NCBI GenBank assembly: GCA_017439555.1
Contig: JAFSIZ010000050.1
Coordinates: forward strand, 1 to 64,000
Length of the DNA: 64,000 nt
Origin: Oscillospiraceae bacterium
Lineage (GTDB): Bacteria; Bacillota; Clostridia; Oscillospirales; JAAYXM01
Direction of reading: 5' to 3'
Shown here one piece after another: positions 8,259-15,209 of the stretch. Position numbers and translations under genes: made by a program. The first letter of the stretch is position 1. Each line of letters starts with the position of its first letter. Below the pieces are notes generated by a model. It was not told the DNA's origin, did no database searches, and saw nothing but the letters and a program-made list of their open reading frames with translations.

Positions 8259-8390
8259 ATGAAGTATGAAACACCCAAAATGCAGGTGATTGAGATTTCT
8301 GCAACCGATGTCATTAAGACAAGCGGAAGCGGAACCACAGGCGGCGATGCCACAGGTAATGTTGGCGGCGGTGGAAACTTAGAGGACTAA
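8259..8390 (+). CDS. Small Gly-rich peptide (43 residues), function unknown
   Basis: A 43-residue open frame begins MKYETPKMQVIEIS, continues with ATDVIKTSGSG, and ends in a run rich in Gly, Thr and Asn, closing NLED. It has a strong AAAGGAGAG ribosome site 7-8 bases ahead and a terminator 13 bases behind, so it is a real translated gene. It follows the LRR gene by 25 bases and probably shares its transcript. Short peptides with a similar opening and a Gly-rich tail are common in gut Clostridia, and none has a settled function to my knowledge. A RiPP precursor role is conceivable, but no modifying enzyme lies nearby. Confidence 0.7.
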   Translation: MKYETPKMQVIEISATDVIKTSGSGTTGGDATGNVGGGGNLED

Positions 8391-8403
8391 TCCGAGAAAC
8401 AGT

Positions 8404-8436
8404 AAAAGAGCTATGGCATCTTGCCATAGCTCTTTT
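8404..8436. terminator. Bidirectional terminator between the LRR operon and thiN
   Basis: A perfect 15-bp stem (AAAAGAGCTATGGCA and its complement, loop of 3) is flanked by A and T runs. It serves the plus-strand peptide gene and the minus-strand thiamine operon, whose last stop codon is at 8437. Confidence 0.9.
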
Positions 8437-9060
8437 CTATTTCCGTATTTTTATCAGCAGTGCTCTTCCTTCTTTGACAGATACCTCGGAAAGCTTTCCG
8501 GGGAGCGGTTCATTGCTTATTCCATATTGGTATTCGACGCTGATTTCCGCGTTCTCAAGCGGGAATTTGGCGTTTTTTTCATACACACCGCGACAGGTGC
8601 CGTCTATGTTCAGAAGAGAAAAGTATGGGTAAGAATCGTCGATATATTTTGTTTCCGAATCGAGGATTTCCATTTCCGAATAATCGTCAATGATTTTTCC
8701 GCGAAGCCCTTTTGAATGAAGCATAAGAAGAATAGAAACATTGCCAAGTGTGTGGTCGAGTCTTCCTCCGCATACGCCGATGAGGAGAAAATCGGAAAAG
8801 CCGCGCCTGATTGCCTCCTTGACAGCAAAGACCGTGTCCGTATCGTCTTTTTCGCGGGGGAGTGTGATCGTCTCGGTGTCGGTATCGGGGGCAGGATGAG
8901 AATCAAAATCCCCGACGATAAGATTTGCAGGGATATTCAAAGCCGCCTGATGACGGAGACCGCAATCGCAGAAAATGTTGAAATCATTTTCTTTGAGATA
9001 TTTGCGGATTGCATCATAATTTTCGATCACGGCACCGCCGATAATCACACATCTGCTCAT
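8437..9060 (-). CDS. thiN: Thiamine pyrophosphokinase
   Basis: ThiN transfers pyrophosphate from ATP to thiamine, giving the active cofactor directly. The 207-residue protein has all the family motifs: FCDCGLRHQ (about residue 30), VGDFDS (about 49-54, metal and ATP site), REKDDTDT (about 69-76) and GGRLDH (about 98-103). The C-terminal beta-sandwich binds thiamine. It is the last gene of the thi operon, and its start overlaps the cytX stop by 4 bases, which implies translational coupling. Confidence 0.95.
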   Translation of the reverse strand: MSRCVIIGGAVIENYDAIRKYLKENDFNIFCDCGLRHQAALNIPANLIVGDFDSHPAPDTDTETITLPREKDDTDTVFAVKEAIRRGFSDFLLIGVCGGRLDHTLGNVSILLMLHSKGLRGKIIDDYSEMEILDSETKYIDDSYPYFSLLNIDGTCRGVYEKNAKFPLENAEISVEYQYGISNEPLPGKLSEVSVKEGRALLIKIRK

Positions 9061-10229
9061 TTTTTGAAACTTCCTTTGATTTTATTTACCGCGACACACA
9101 TCGCAACGGTTATAATCATATCGGGCAAGGTGCTGCCGATTACGATGTCAATATGCATAAGTGCGCGGTATATGATAAAGCCGATAAGCCATATAACGAG
9201 GTTTGAAATATTGAATTTTCCGCTTTCGCCATTCTTTTTCAGAATAAAGAAGTCTGCAATCTGAACAGCGATCATCGGCGCGAATACTGAGCCGATAAAA
9301 TAGAGAAAGCCGGTTATATCATAGAGAGGAAGAAAGATTGCGGCGCATATACCGATTGCTGTTGTTCCGACAGCGAACCATTTGCCGCTGATTTTCGAAA
9401 ACAGTGATTCGCTCGATACACCGGCAGAATATGCGTCAAGAAAAGTGGTTGTGACTGTGGAAAATACAATAATGAGAAGCCCTGCCGTTCCGAGGCCTGC
9501 CTTGAGCATAATGGCGGCGATGTCGCTCTCACCTGTGAATATTGCCGCGCTCATTCCGATGATATACATCCAGCAGCTTACAGCTCCGTAGGTAATTGCG
9601 CTTGCGGCCGTTGCACGGACAGGGGACTGTGCATCTCTTGTGTAGTCGGAAATGAGAGGAAGCCAGGAGAGCGGCATTGCAACCGAGAGCTCAACAGCGG
9701 CATCAAAGCTGATTGCTTCTCCTGTGAGATTGCCTGCACTGTTGCTTGTGAAGATAACAAAGCTTAAGACCAATGTGAGGACAAAAAGCGCTGACATGGA
9801 AAGTGTGTTAAGTCCTCTGAGATTTTTTATACCGACCAGAATCCAGAGGATAATAAGCGCACCGATAATTATGCACCAAAGCCGGTTGCCGATATTGAGA
9901 ACTGAGTTTGCCGCAACTGCTCCGTCATATATCATAATGGACGTCCAGCCGACGAGCTGAAGAATGTTCAGAATTGAGAACAGAAAACCGCCTTGTGTGC
10001 CGAAGCTCAGCTTCACGGTTTCCATAGAGCTTTTGCGCGTTCTGCCGCCTATAAGACCTGCGGCAAAAAGAAGCGCCACACCGATTATATGTCCTATTAT
10101 AATCGCAAAAAGCCCTTTTGTAAAGCCGAGTGGGGCGAAATATGTACCGGTGAGAATCTCGGCGATTGAGACCGCCGCACCAAACCAGATAAGCCCGTTT
10201 TCAAAAACGGAAGTGCCTTTTTCAGTCAT
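9057..10229 (-). CDS. cytX: NCS1-family hydroxymethylpyrimidine transporter
   Basis: This 390-residue permease has about 12 predicted membrane helices and resembles the nucleobase:cation symporter-1 family. The opening ENGLIWFGAAVSIAEILTGT and the conserved PLSWLPLISDYTRDA (about residues 188-202) fit CytX, the pyrimidine-precursor importer found in thiamine operons. The substrate is inferred from context: it abuts thiD, which phosphorylates hydroxymethylpyrimidine. The start codon directly follows the thiD stop (no gap), so the two are probably co-translated. Confidence 0.85.
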   Translation of the reverse strand: MTEKGTSVFENGLIWFGAAVSIAEILTGTYFAPLGFTKGLFAIIIGHIIGVALLFAAGLIGGRTRKSSMETVKLSFGTQGGFLFSILNILQLVGWTSIMIYDGAVAANSVLNIGNRLWCIIIGALIILWILVGIKNLRGLNTLSMSALFVLTLVLSFVIFTSNSAGNLTGEAISFDAAVELSVAMPLSWLPLISDYTRDAQSPVRATAASAITYGAVSCWMYIIGMSAAIFTGESDIAAIMLKAGLGTAGLLIIVFSTVTTTFLDAYSAGVSSESLFSKISGKWFAVGTTAIGICAAIFLPLYDITGFLYFIGSVFAPMIAVQIADFFILKKNGESGKFNISNLVIWLIGFIIYRALMHIDIVIGSTLPDMIITVAMCVAVNKIKGSFKK

Positions 10230-11036
10230 TTATTCCGCCTCCTTTGCATATTCGCCCTGAAGAGAAAAAGCGTGATTTAAGGGCCCTGGGCCGTGCCCGA
10301 GATCAAGCATGGCGGAAAGACAGCCGGATATGTAATCCTTTGCGCGTTGTATGGATGAAGGAATGTCAAATCCCTTTGCGAGGTTTGCAGCTATTGCTGA
10401 GGAGAGCGTGCAGCCTGTGCCGTGGGTGTTAGGATTGTCTATGCGTTGGGACCTGAACCAGAGTGCAGAGCCGCCTGAAAATAAAAGATCGTTTGCGTCG
10501 TTTATGCTGTGGCCTCCTTTTAATAGGATGGCAGCTCCGCATAAGGCGTTTATTTTTTTTGCCGCAACGAGCATATCACTTTCGTTTCTGATGCTCATAT
10601 CGGAAAGTATTTCGGCTTCGGGAATGTTTGGAGTGATAAGCGTTGCGAGGGGCAGGAGCTTTTGCGTGAGCGCGGCTGTTGAGTTTTCCTGCAGCAGCCT
10701 TGAGCCGCTTGTCGATACCATAACCGGGTCAAGAACAATGTTTTTGGCATTGTAGCGGTGCAGACACCCGGCGATAACCCCGATAAGCTCTGTGGAGGAT
10801 ACCATACCGATTTTGACGGCATCGGGGAATATATCCCCGAAGACTGCGTCGAGCTGTTTTTCAAGGAAATCGGGAGTAACCTCGCAGATTTCCGTAACGC
10901 CGGTTGTGTTCTGTGCTGTGAGTGCGCATATTGCGCTCATAGCATAAACACCGTTCATCGTCATCGTCTTGATGTCCGCTTGAATGCCGGCGCCTCCGCA
11001 GGAATCACTTCCTGCAATTGTTAATGCTGTTTTCAT
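10230..11036 (-). CDS. thiD: Hydroxymethylpyrimidine/phosphomethylpyrimidine kinase
   Basis: ThiD phosphorylates HMP twice to HMP-pyrophosphate, the pyrimidine half of thiamine. The 268-residue protein begins with MKTALTIAGSDSCGGAGIQ, the substrate- and nucleotide-binding signature of the ribokinase-like ThiD family. It has DPVMVSTSG (about 107-115) and the catalytic anion hole NTHGTGCTLSSAIA (about 204-217). The start at 11036 is preferred over an in-frame one 27 bases upstream because AAAGGAG lies 8 bases ahead of it and the protein then starts as in the family. Confidence 0.95.
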   Translation of the reverse strand: MKTALTIAGSDSCGGAGIQADIKTMTMNGVYAMSAICALTAQNTTGVTEICEVTPDFLEKQLDAVFGDIFPDAVKIGMVSSTELIGVIAGCLHRYNAKNIVLDPVMVSTSGSRLLQENSTAALTQKLLPLATLITPNIPEAEILSDMSIRNESDMLVAAKKINALCGAAILLKGGHSINDANDLLFSGGSALWFRSQRIDNPNTHGTGCTLSSAIAANLAKGFDIPSSIQRAKDYISGCLSAMLDLGHGPGPLNHAFSLQGEYAKEAE

Positions 11037-11131
11037 AATTTTTTCTCCTTTCGTTTTCAGCACTAATTTTGTATAGCGGCAGAGAGTGGTGCCCCCGGTC
11101 TGTCGCTTTTATGTGTAAACGCATTTTGCGA

Positions 11132-11761
11132 TTACAGTTTCTCTGCTGTTGCCTTGAGCTCCTGTGCGGCAAGAGCGGGATCGTCTGCTTTCATTATCGC
11201 AGATACGGCGCAGATGCCCGATATTCCGATGCCGCGTAAAATATTGATGTTATCCTTGTTGAGTCCGCCGATTGCATTGACGGGAATCGGCACAGCGCGG
11301 CAGATTGCATCCAGTGTATCTGTGGAGGTGAGAACGGTTCTGACTTTTGTTGTCGTCGGGTAAATTGCGCCGACACCGAGATAATCCGCACCTTGCTGAT
11401 ATGCCTCAAGTGCTTGCGGCACTGTCTTTGCCGTTGCTCCGATTATAATATCGTCGCCAAGAATTCTTCGGGCAAGGTCTATGGGCATATCGCTCTGACC
11501 GAGATGCACGCCTTCTGCTCCTGCAGCCAGCGCGACATCGATTCTGTCATCAATGATGAGCGGAACGTTATATTTCCTTGTCAGCGTGTGGACTTTTTCT
11601 GCAAGCGCGAGATATTCTCTCGTGCTCTTGTCCTTTTCGCGGAGCTGAAGAAGCGTCACGCCGCCGATGAGCGCGGCCTCAACTCTTCTTAAAAATTCTT
11701 CTTCTGAAAATCCTGTGCTGTCTGTTATAAAATATAGGCTTGTATCAAAGGTTTTCAACAT
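11132..11761 (-). CDS. thiE: Thiamine-phosphate synthase
   Basis: ThiE joins HMP-PP with thiazole phosphate to give thiamine phosphate. The 209-residue TIM barrel shows LQLREKD (pyrimidine site), IIDDRIDVALAAGAEGVHLGQ, a phosphate loop near GGLNKDN and the C-terminal GISGICAVSAIM. The ATG at 11761 is used rather than the TTG one codon earlier; GGAGGAG lies just upstream, within the end of thiM, which it overlaps by 17 bases. It is third in the riboswitch-controlled operon. Confidence 0.95.
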   Translation of the reverse strand: MLKTFDTSLYFITDSTGFSEEEFLRRVEAALIGGVTLLQLREKDKSTREYLALAEKVHTLTRKYNVPLIIDDRIDVALAAGAEGVHLGQSDMPIDLARRILGDDIIIGATAKTVPQALEAYQQGADYLGVGAIYPTTTKVRTVLTSTDTLDAICRAVPIPVNAIGGLNKDNINILRGIGISGICAVSAIMKADDPALAAQELKATAEKL

Positions 11762-12539
11762 CAATCTCCTCCATTTTCATATATTTTTCAAGCTCGGCAG
11801 GCGTAAGCGTTGAGAGCTTGTCCATAAGCTTTGCGGAAAACGTACCGCAGCCAAGCTCCGATTCGGAAAGCTCTCCGCAAATTCCGAGAAAAGCGCAGGC
11901 GTGAGCCGCGGCGGTGATGCTTTGCGATTCTGTGAGAAAACACGCGACAGCCGCGCCGAGCATACACCCCGAGCCTGTGATTTTACCGAGCTGCATACAG
12001 CCGTTGCTGATATGTATCATTCTCTTTCCGTCGGTTACGATATCGGTTTTTCCGCTTGCGAGGATGATGCAGTTGTGTTTGCGGCTAAGCTTTATTGCAC
12101 AGGTGCTTATTTCCGGGACGGTGAGAGAAGAGTCTGCATCCACGCCGACCCCGAGATATTCAGCATCATACAGCGCTTTTATTTCGGAATAATTGCCCTT
12201 CAGGACTGTCGGCGTGTGTGTTTTTAAAAAATCATATACAAAGCCTCGGCGAAGGGAGGAGCAGGCAACTCCGACTGCATCGAGGACAATGGGAATGCTG
12301 CTGTGCGCGGCCTCATCCGCTGCAAGCGGAATGGACTCCATTCTCGCATCTGTGATATTGCCGAGGTTGAGGAGAAGGGAGGCAGAGGTGCGCGTTATTT
12401 CACGCACCTCCGCCGGATGCTCCGCCATTATAGGGCGGCATCCGATTGCAAGAATAAGATTTGCACACTGGTTTATCGATATCGGGTTTGTTATGCAATG
12501 GATAAGAGGTTTTCTTTGTCTGATAATTTCATGAATCAT
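11745..12539 (-). CDS. thiM: Hydroxyethylthiazole kinase
   Basis: ThiM phosphorylates salvaged hydroxyethylthiazole for ThiE. The 264-residue ribokinase-fold protein has the family opening KPLIHCITNPISINQCANL, the substrate block RPIMAEHPAEV, VLDAVGVACSS and the ATP-site KGNYSEI. The catalytic motif ITGSGCMLGA lies near residues 187-196, with the catalytic cysteine in GSGC. It overlaps thiW by 11 bases and thiE by 17, a tight translational chain. No thiazole biosynthesis gene (thiG, thiS, thiH) is present, so it works in salvage. Confidence 0.95.
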   Translation of the reverse strand: MIHEIIRQRKPLIHCITNPISINQCANLILAIGCRPIMAEHPAEVREITRTSASLLLNLGNITDARMESIPLAADEAAHSSIPIVLDAVGVACSSLRRGFVYDFLKTHTPTVLKGNYSEIKALYDAEYLGVGVDADSSLTVPEISTCAIKLSRKHNCIILASGKTDIVTDGKRMIHISNGCMQLGKITGSGCMLGAAVACFLTESQSITAAAHACAFLGICGELSESELGCGTFSAKLMDKLSTLTPAELEKYMKMEEIDVENL

Positions 12540-13053
12540 AGCTTTTTGTTCCTAACTTTTCCTGAAATTCTGAAAGTTTTCCGTTTCGTGTGAGGGCTTT
12601 GAGCAGAAGGTAAGCGATGCTTCCTCCGATGAGCGTGCCGCCAATGAAGGACGGGACATAAAACAGCCAGGTGAGCCCCTCCTTGCCCCAGAAATATGTC
12701 ATAACGGGATATGAGAGGATTGCGCCGATGATTCCTGTGCCGATAATCTCGCCAATAACAGCGAAAATGAGCTTGCCGCGAGAGAGTCTGTATAGCACAC
12801 CGGAGAGAAAGGCTCCGAATATGGCACCTGTCAGCGCGATTGGCGGAATGCCCATCAGCACCATTCTTATTATGCCTATAAGAAGTGCGCACAGAAGCGA
12901 ATACCACGGCCCGAGAAGTACGGCACACACGATGTTTATGAGGTGGGCCATCGGGCACATTCCCTCAACACGCAATATCGGCGATATGACAACGCCGAGC
13001 GCCACAAGCACCGAAAGCACAATCATCTTCAAAAATTTCCTTGAGTTGTTCAT
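12529..13053 (-). CDS. thiW: ThiW, thiazole-specific S component of an ECF transporter
   Basis: This 174-residue membrane protein has five to six hydrophobic helices and the ThiW signature near the start (PILRVEGMCPMAHLINIVCA, residues 26-45). ThiW captures a thiazole precursor and uses the shared EcfA/EcfA'/EcfT energising module, which is not in the window. It is the first gene after the TPP riboswitch, with GAGGAA ahead of its ATG. Together with CytX it imports both halves of thiamine. Confidence 0.92.
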   Translation of the reverse strand: MNNSRKFLKMIVLSVLVALGVVISPILRVEGMCPMAHLINIVCAVLLGPWYSLLCALLIGIIRMVLMGIPPIALTGAIFGAFLSGVLYRLSRGKLIFAVIGEIIGTGIIGAILSYPVMTYFWGKEGLTWLFYVPSFIGGTLIGGSIAYLLLKALTRNGKLSEFQEKLGTKSYDS

Positions 13054-13220
13054 TTGTTTTTCCTCGTTTCATAATTTAAATACGAAGTCAATGAAACGGC
13101 TTCGCTCGGTCGGAACTCAAAAGCTCCCTCTCACCCCGAAACACGGGTTCCCTCGCAACAGTATACGGACGTCAAGCGCTCCCTTGCCGCCCGGTAAATA
13201 CGCCTCCTTTCGTGTGAAAT

Positions 13221-13254
13221 AAAAAACGGACAGTCCCGATAAGGACTATCCGTT
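13221..13254 (-). terminator. Intrinsic terminator of the TPP riboswitch expression platform
   Basis: On the minus strand a 10-12 bp stem (CGGATAGTCC pairing with GGGACTGTCCG, one G-U) is followed by six T residues. It lies directly 3' of the aptamer, so TPP binding would favour termination ahead of thiW. Confidence 0.88.
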
Positions 13255-13261
13255 ATAAACT

Positions 13262-13359
13262 GAGCTCAATATGACTTCCTACGTTGGCATTATCCAAATC
13301 AGGTTTAAGGGTCGAAGCTCAATTACTTCCTCTCAGCCTGAAAACAAGCTCCCCTGTAT
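13262..13359 (-). ncRNA. TPP (THI element) riboswitch
   Basis: The minus strand carries the conserved thi-box pieces in order: ACAGGGGAGC, the pyrimidine-sensing core GGCTGAGAGGAAG, GACCCTTAAACCTGAT, and the pyrophosphate-sensing GGATAATGCCA with CGTAGGAAGT. Spacing matches a compact TPP aptamer with a short P3 arm. It controls the thiW-thiN operon by transcription termination. Known aptamers of this class bind thiamine pyrophosphate with magnesium. Confidence 0.96.
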
Positions 13360-13374
13360 TTAATTGTCGAGGAT

Positions 13375-13403
13375 ATTATAATACCGTTTTTGTGAAAATG
13401 CAA
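13375..13403 (-). promoter_or_regulatory. Promoter of the thiamine salvage operon
   Basis: On the minus strand TTGCAT and a perfect TATAAT are 17 bases apart. Transcription would start about 10 bases ahead of the riboswitch. Confidence 0.8.
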
Positions 13404-13412
13404 GAGGAATTT

Positions 13413-13442
13413 TGAATATTTTCAAAGGTCGGGCAATATACT
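13413..13442 (+). promoter_or_regulatory. Possible sigma-E promoter of sipL
   Basis: TGAATATT and AATATACT are separated by 14 bases, close to the mother-cell sigma-E pattern (ATATT, 14-15 bases, CATACANT; five of seven fixed -10 positions match). No vegetative promoter is seen here. This fits the known sigma-E control of sipL in Clostridioides. Confidence 0.45.
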
Positions 13443-13479
13443 TTATTGAAATTCGAAAAACGAAAAGGAGAGAGATGGA

Positions 13480-15018
13480 ATGGAGCTGGGACTTGAAAAG
13501 CGGAGAACCGGGAGATATACAGAGCAGTTTTCGGGCGGCGCGGTTTATGAAGAAAATACAGAGATGATAGTGCCGGATAATAGCCCCGATGTCCTGAGAA
13601 TAATCAAAGGATGCGCAAATGTGTTTTTAAAGGACAAGAGCTCCCGCGATGGCAAAACGGACATAAGCGGTATGGTGAAAGGCGCGGTGCTCTATGTCGC
13701 GGAAGGGGAGCGTGGATTGCGCAAGCTCGATATATCAATGCCGTTTGCATATGTGCTTGACACCCCGGGCGTCACGCCTGATTCAAAGCTCGTGGTTGTC
13801 GCGAAGCTGCGCTCGATTGACGTGCGCGAAATAAATCCGCGCAAGATATCCGTAAGAGCAGGCATCGACGTAGCAGTGCGCGCATATGGCGAGGTGGAGC
13901 TTGAGCTGTGCGCGGATGTGAACGATGCGGATAAATACGGTGTGTGCGTGAGAAAGACTGTTGTTTCGACATATAGCCCGATAAATCTCAGGGAAAAGAG
14001 CTTCATCGTCAGTGATGATATAGAGCTTTCGTCGAAGGAATGTGATATGGCGCAGATTCTTGTGTGTGATGCGGCTCTTGTGCCCGGTGATACGAAGATA
14101 ATCGGCAATAAAGCGATAGTCAAGGGCAATGCCGGGATTACCTACATATACGCGCTTGAGGACGGTGAGATCGCGTGCGGAGAATATGAGCTTCCGTTTT
14201 CACAGATAATTGATATTGACGGAATGGACGAATCAAACGACCTGCGCATCGCGCTCAATGTAACGGGAATAGAGCTTGATCCGCAATACGATGCTTCTGG
14301 CAAGGCACGCTATATGACGGCGAGCATAGCTGCGACAGCTGTCGCCGAGGTGTTTGAGCTGACGGATATCGAATCTGTCAACGATGTCTACAGCACAAAA
14401 TATGAGCTTTCCGTCGCCAGCCGCGATGTAAGCTGCAAGAGGCTTTGCGACAGAAAGGAAAAGCGCGTCGCGGTAAATGAAACAGTTGAGACGGGAATGG
14501 GAATCAAACAGGTGCTTGATGCGTCCGTAAATCTGATGCCGTGCACGCGCCGCCGCGAAGAAGGTGGCGAGGTGCTCGGATGCGATGCCGCAATTTCTGT
14601 AACGTATATAGGTGAGGACGATGGTGTATACAGCGCAACGCGCCGCACTGCGGCAATATGTCCGCTTCCGTTGAATTCAAACCTTTGCTATGACGTCAGA
14701 AGTGAGGTGCGCGGCAAGAGCTTTTCCGTCGGCGCAGGCAACGAAATAAATGTACGCTTCTTCACGGATTTTGACATCACCGAAACCGAAGAAATCGCAG
14801 TGCCGGCCATTTTGTCGATAGAAGCAGATCCCGAGCGCGAACGCCGTGACCGCGACACGCCGAGCGTGATCGTCAAGCGGCTTGATTCCGATTGCGATAT
14901 ATGGAGTCTTGCAAAGGAGTATGCGACAACTGTTGAGGAGATAAAGCTTGCAAATGATATAACAGAGGACATAACACTCTCCTGCGGAAGAATGGTGCTC
15001 ATTCCGCGGAAGAGATAA
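13480..15018 (+). CDS. sipL: SipL-like SPOCS (DUF3794) and LysM spore-coat morphogenetic protein
   Basis: This 512-residue cytosolic protein contains successive DUF3794/SPOCS domains (roughly residues 20-150, 170-300 and 310-440) and ends in a LysM domain (about 461-511, IWSLAKEYATTVEEIKLAND and GRMVLIPRKR). That order and length match clostridial SipL. In Clostridioides difficile SipL binds the coat ATPase SpoIVA through its LysM domain and anchors the coat to the forespore. It is a single gene with AAGGAG nine bases ahead of the ATG and a plausible sigma-E promoter. SpoIVA is not in the window. The gene name is given by architecture, not by context. Confidence 0.85.
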   Translation: MELGLEKRRTGRYTEQFSGGAVYEENTEMIVPDNSPDVLRIIKGCANVFLKDKSSRDGKTDISGMVKGAVLYVAEGERGLRKLDISMPFAYVLDTPGVTPDSKLVVVAKLRSIDVREINPRKISVRAGIDVAVRAYGEVELELCADVNDADKYGVCVRKTVVSTYSPINLREKSFIVSDDIELSSKECDMAQILVCDAALVPGDTKIIGNKAIVKGNAGITYIYALEDGEIACGEYELPFSQIIDIDGMDESNDLRIALNVTGIELDPQYDASGKARYMTASIAATAVAEVFELTDIESVNDVYSTKYELSVASRDVSCKRLCDRKEKRVAVNETVETGMGIKQVLDASVNLMPCTRRREEGGEVLGCDAAISVTYIGEDDGVYSATRRTAAICPLPLNSNLCYDVRSEVRGKSFSVGAGNEINVRFFTDFDITETEEIAVPAILSIEADPERERRDRDTPSVIVKRLDSDCDIWSLAKEYATTVEEIKLANDITEDITLSCGRMVLIPRKR

Positions 15019-15021
15019 CCG

Positions 15022-15046
15022 GAGACGGGGGCTTTGCTCCCGTCTC
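15022..15046 (+). terminator. Hairpin after sipL
   Basis: GAGACGGG pairs with CCCGTCTC around a short GGCTTTGCT loop, starting 4 bases after the sipL stop. No T run follows directly, so termination is only likely. Confidence 0.5.
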
Positions 15047-15104
15047 AGCGTGTCGAAGAACCTGAGTATGCGTTAAGCAAACATCGGGTTCTTCGACAGT
15101 CTGA
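15045..15104. mobile_element. Miniature inverted-repeat element, short copy (60 bp)
   Basis: The element begins TCAGCGTGTCGAA and ends TTCGACAGTCTGA; these termini are inverted repeats matching at 11 of 13 positions. Inner arms extend the pairing (GAAGAACC and GGTTCTTC). The same two termini, in inverted order, bound the larger element near 48768-49023, which indicates a dispersed family rather than a simple terminator. Confidence 0.55.
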
Positions 15105-15130
15105 AAGCGAAGGGAAATTTCCCTTCGCTT
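15105..15130. repeat. 26-bp perfect palindrome after the miniature element
   Basis: AAGCGAAGGGAAA is followed at once by its exact reverse complement. It abuts the 60-bp element and may be part of it or a separate terminator-like hairpin. Confidence 0.5.
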
Positions 15131-15168
15131 CGTTTTCATATATACTGTCCTTTTTATTCTGTTGTCAA

Positions 15169-15195
15169 AATACCCACGGCAGTGCCGTGGGTATT
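15169..15195 (-). terminator. Terminator after the solute-binding lipoprotein gene
   Basis: A perfect 12-bp stem (AATACCCACGGC and complement) with a 3-base loop lies 15 bases beyond the minus-strand stop codon, with a TTTTG tail on that strand. Confidence 0.7.
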
Positions 15196-15209
15196 GCTAT
15201 TTCAGAATT

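Noticed and set aside
8259-8390. Bacteriocin or RiPP precursor call for the 43-residue peptide
   Set aside because: No double-glycine leader, core cysteines, transporter or modification enzyme in the neighbourhood; recorded only as unknown.
13054-13220. Possible leader peptide between the riboswitch terminator and thiW
   Set aside because: An AAAGGAGG sequence is present, but no start codon with a convincing short frame follows.
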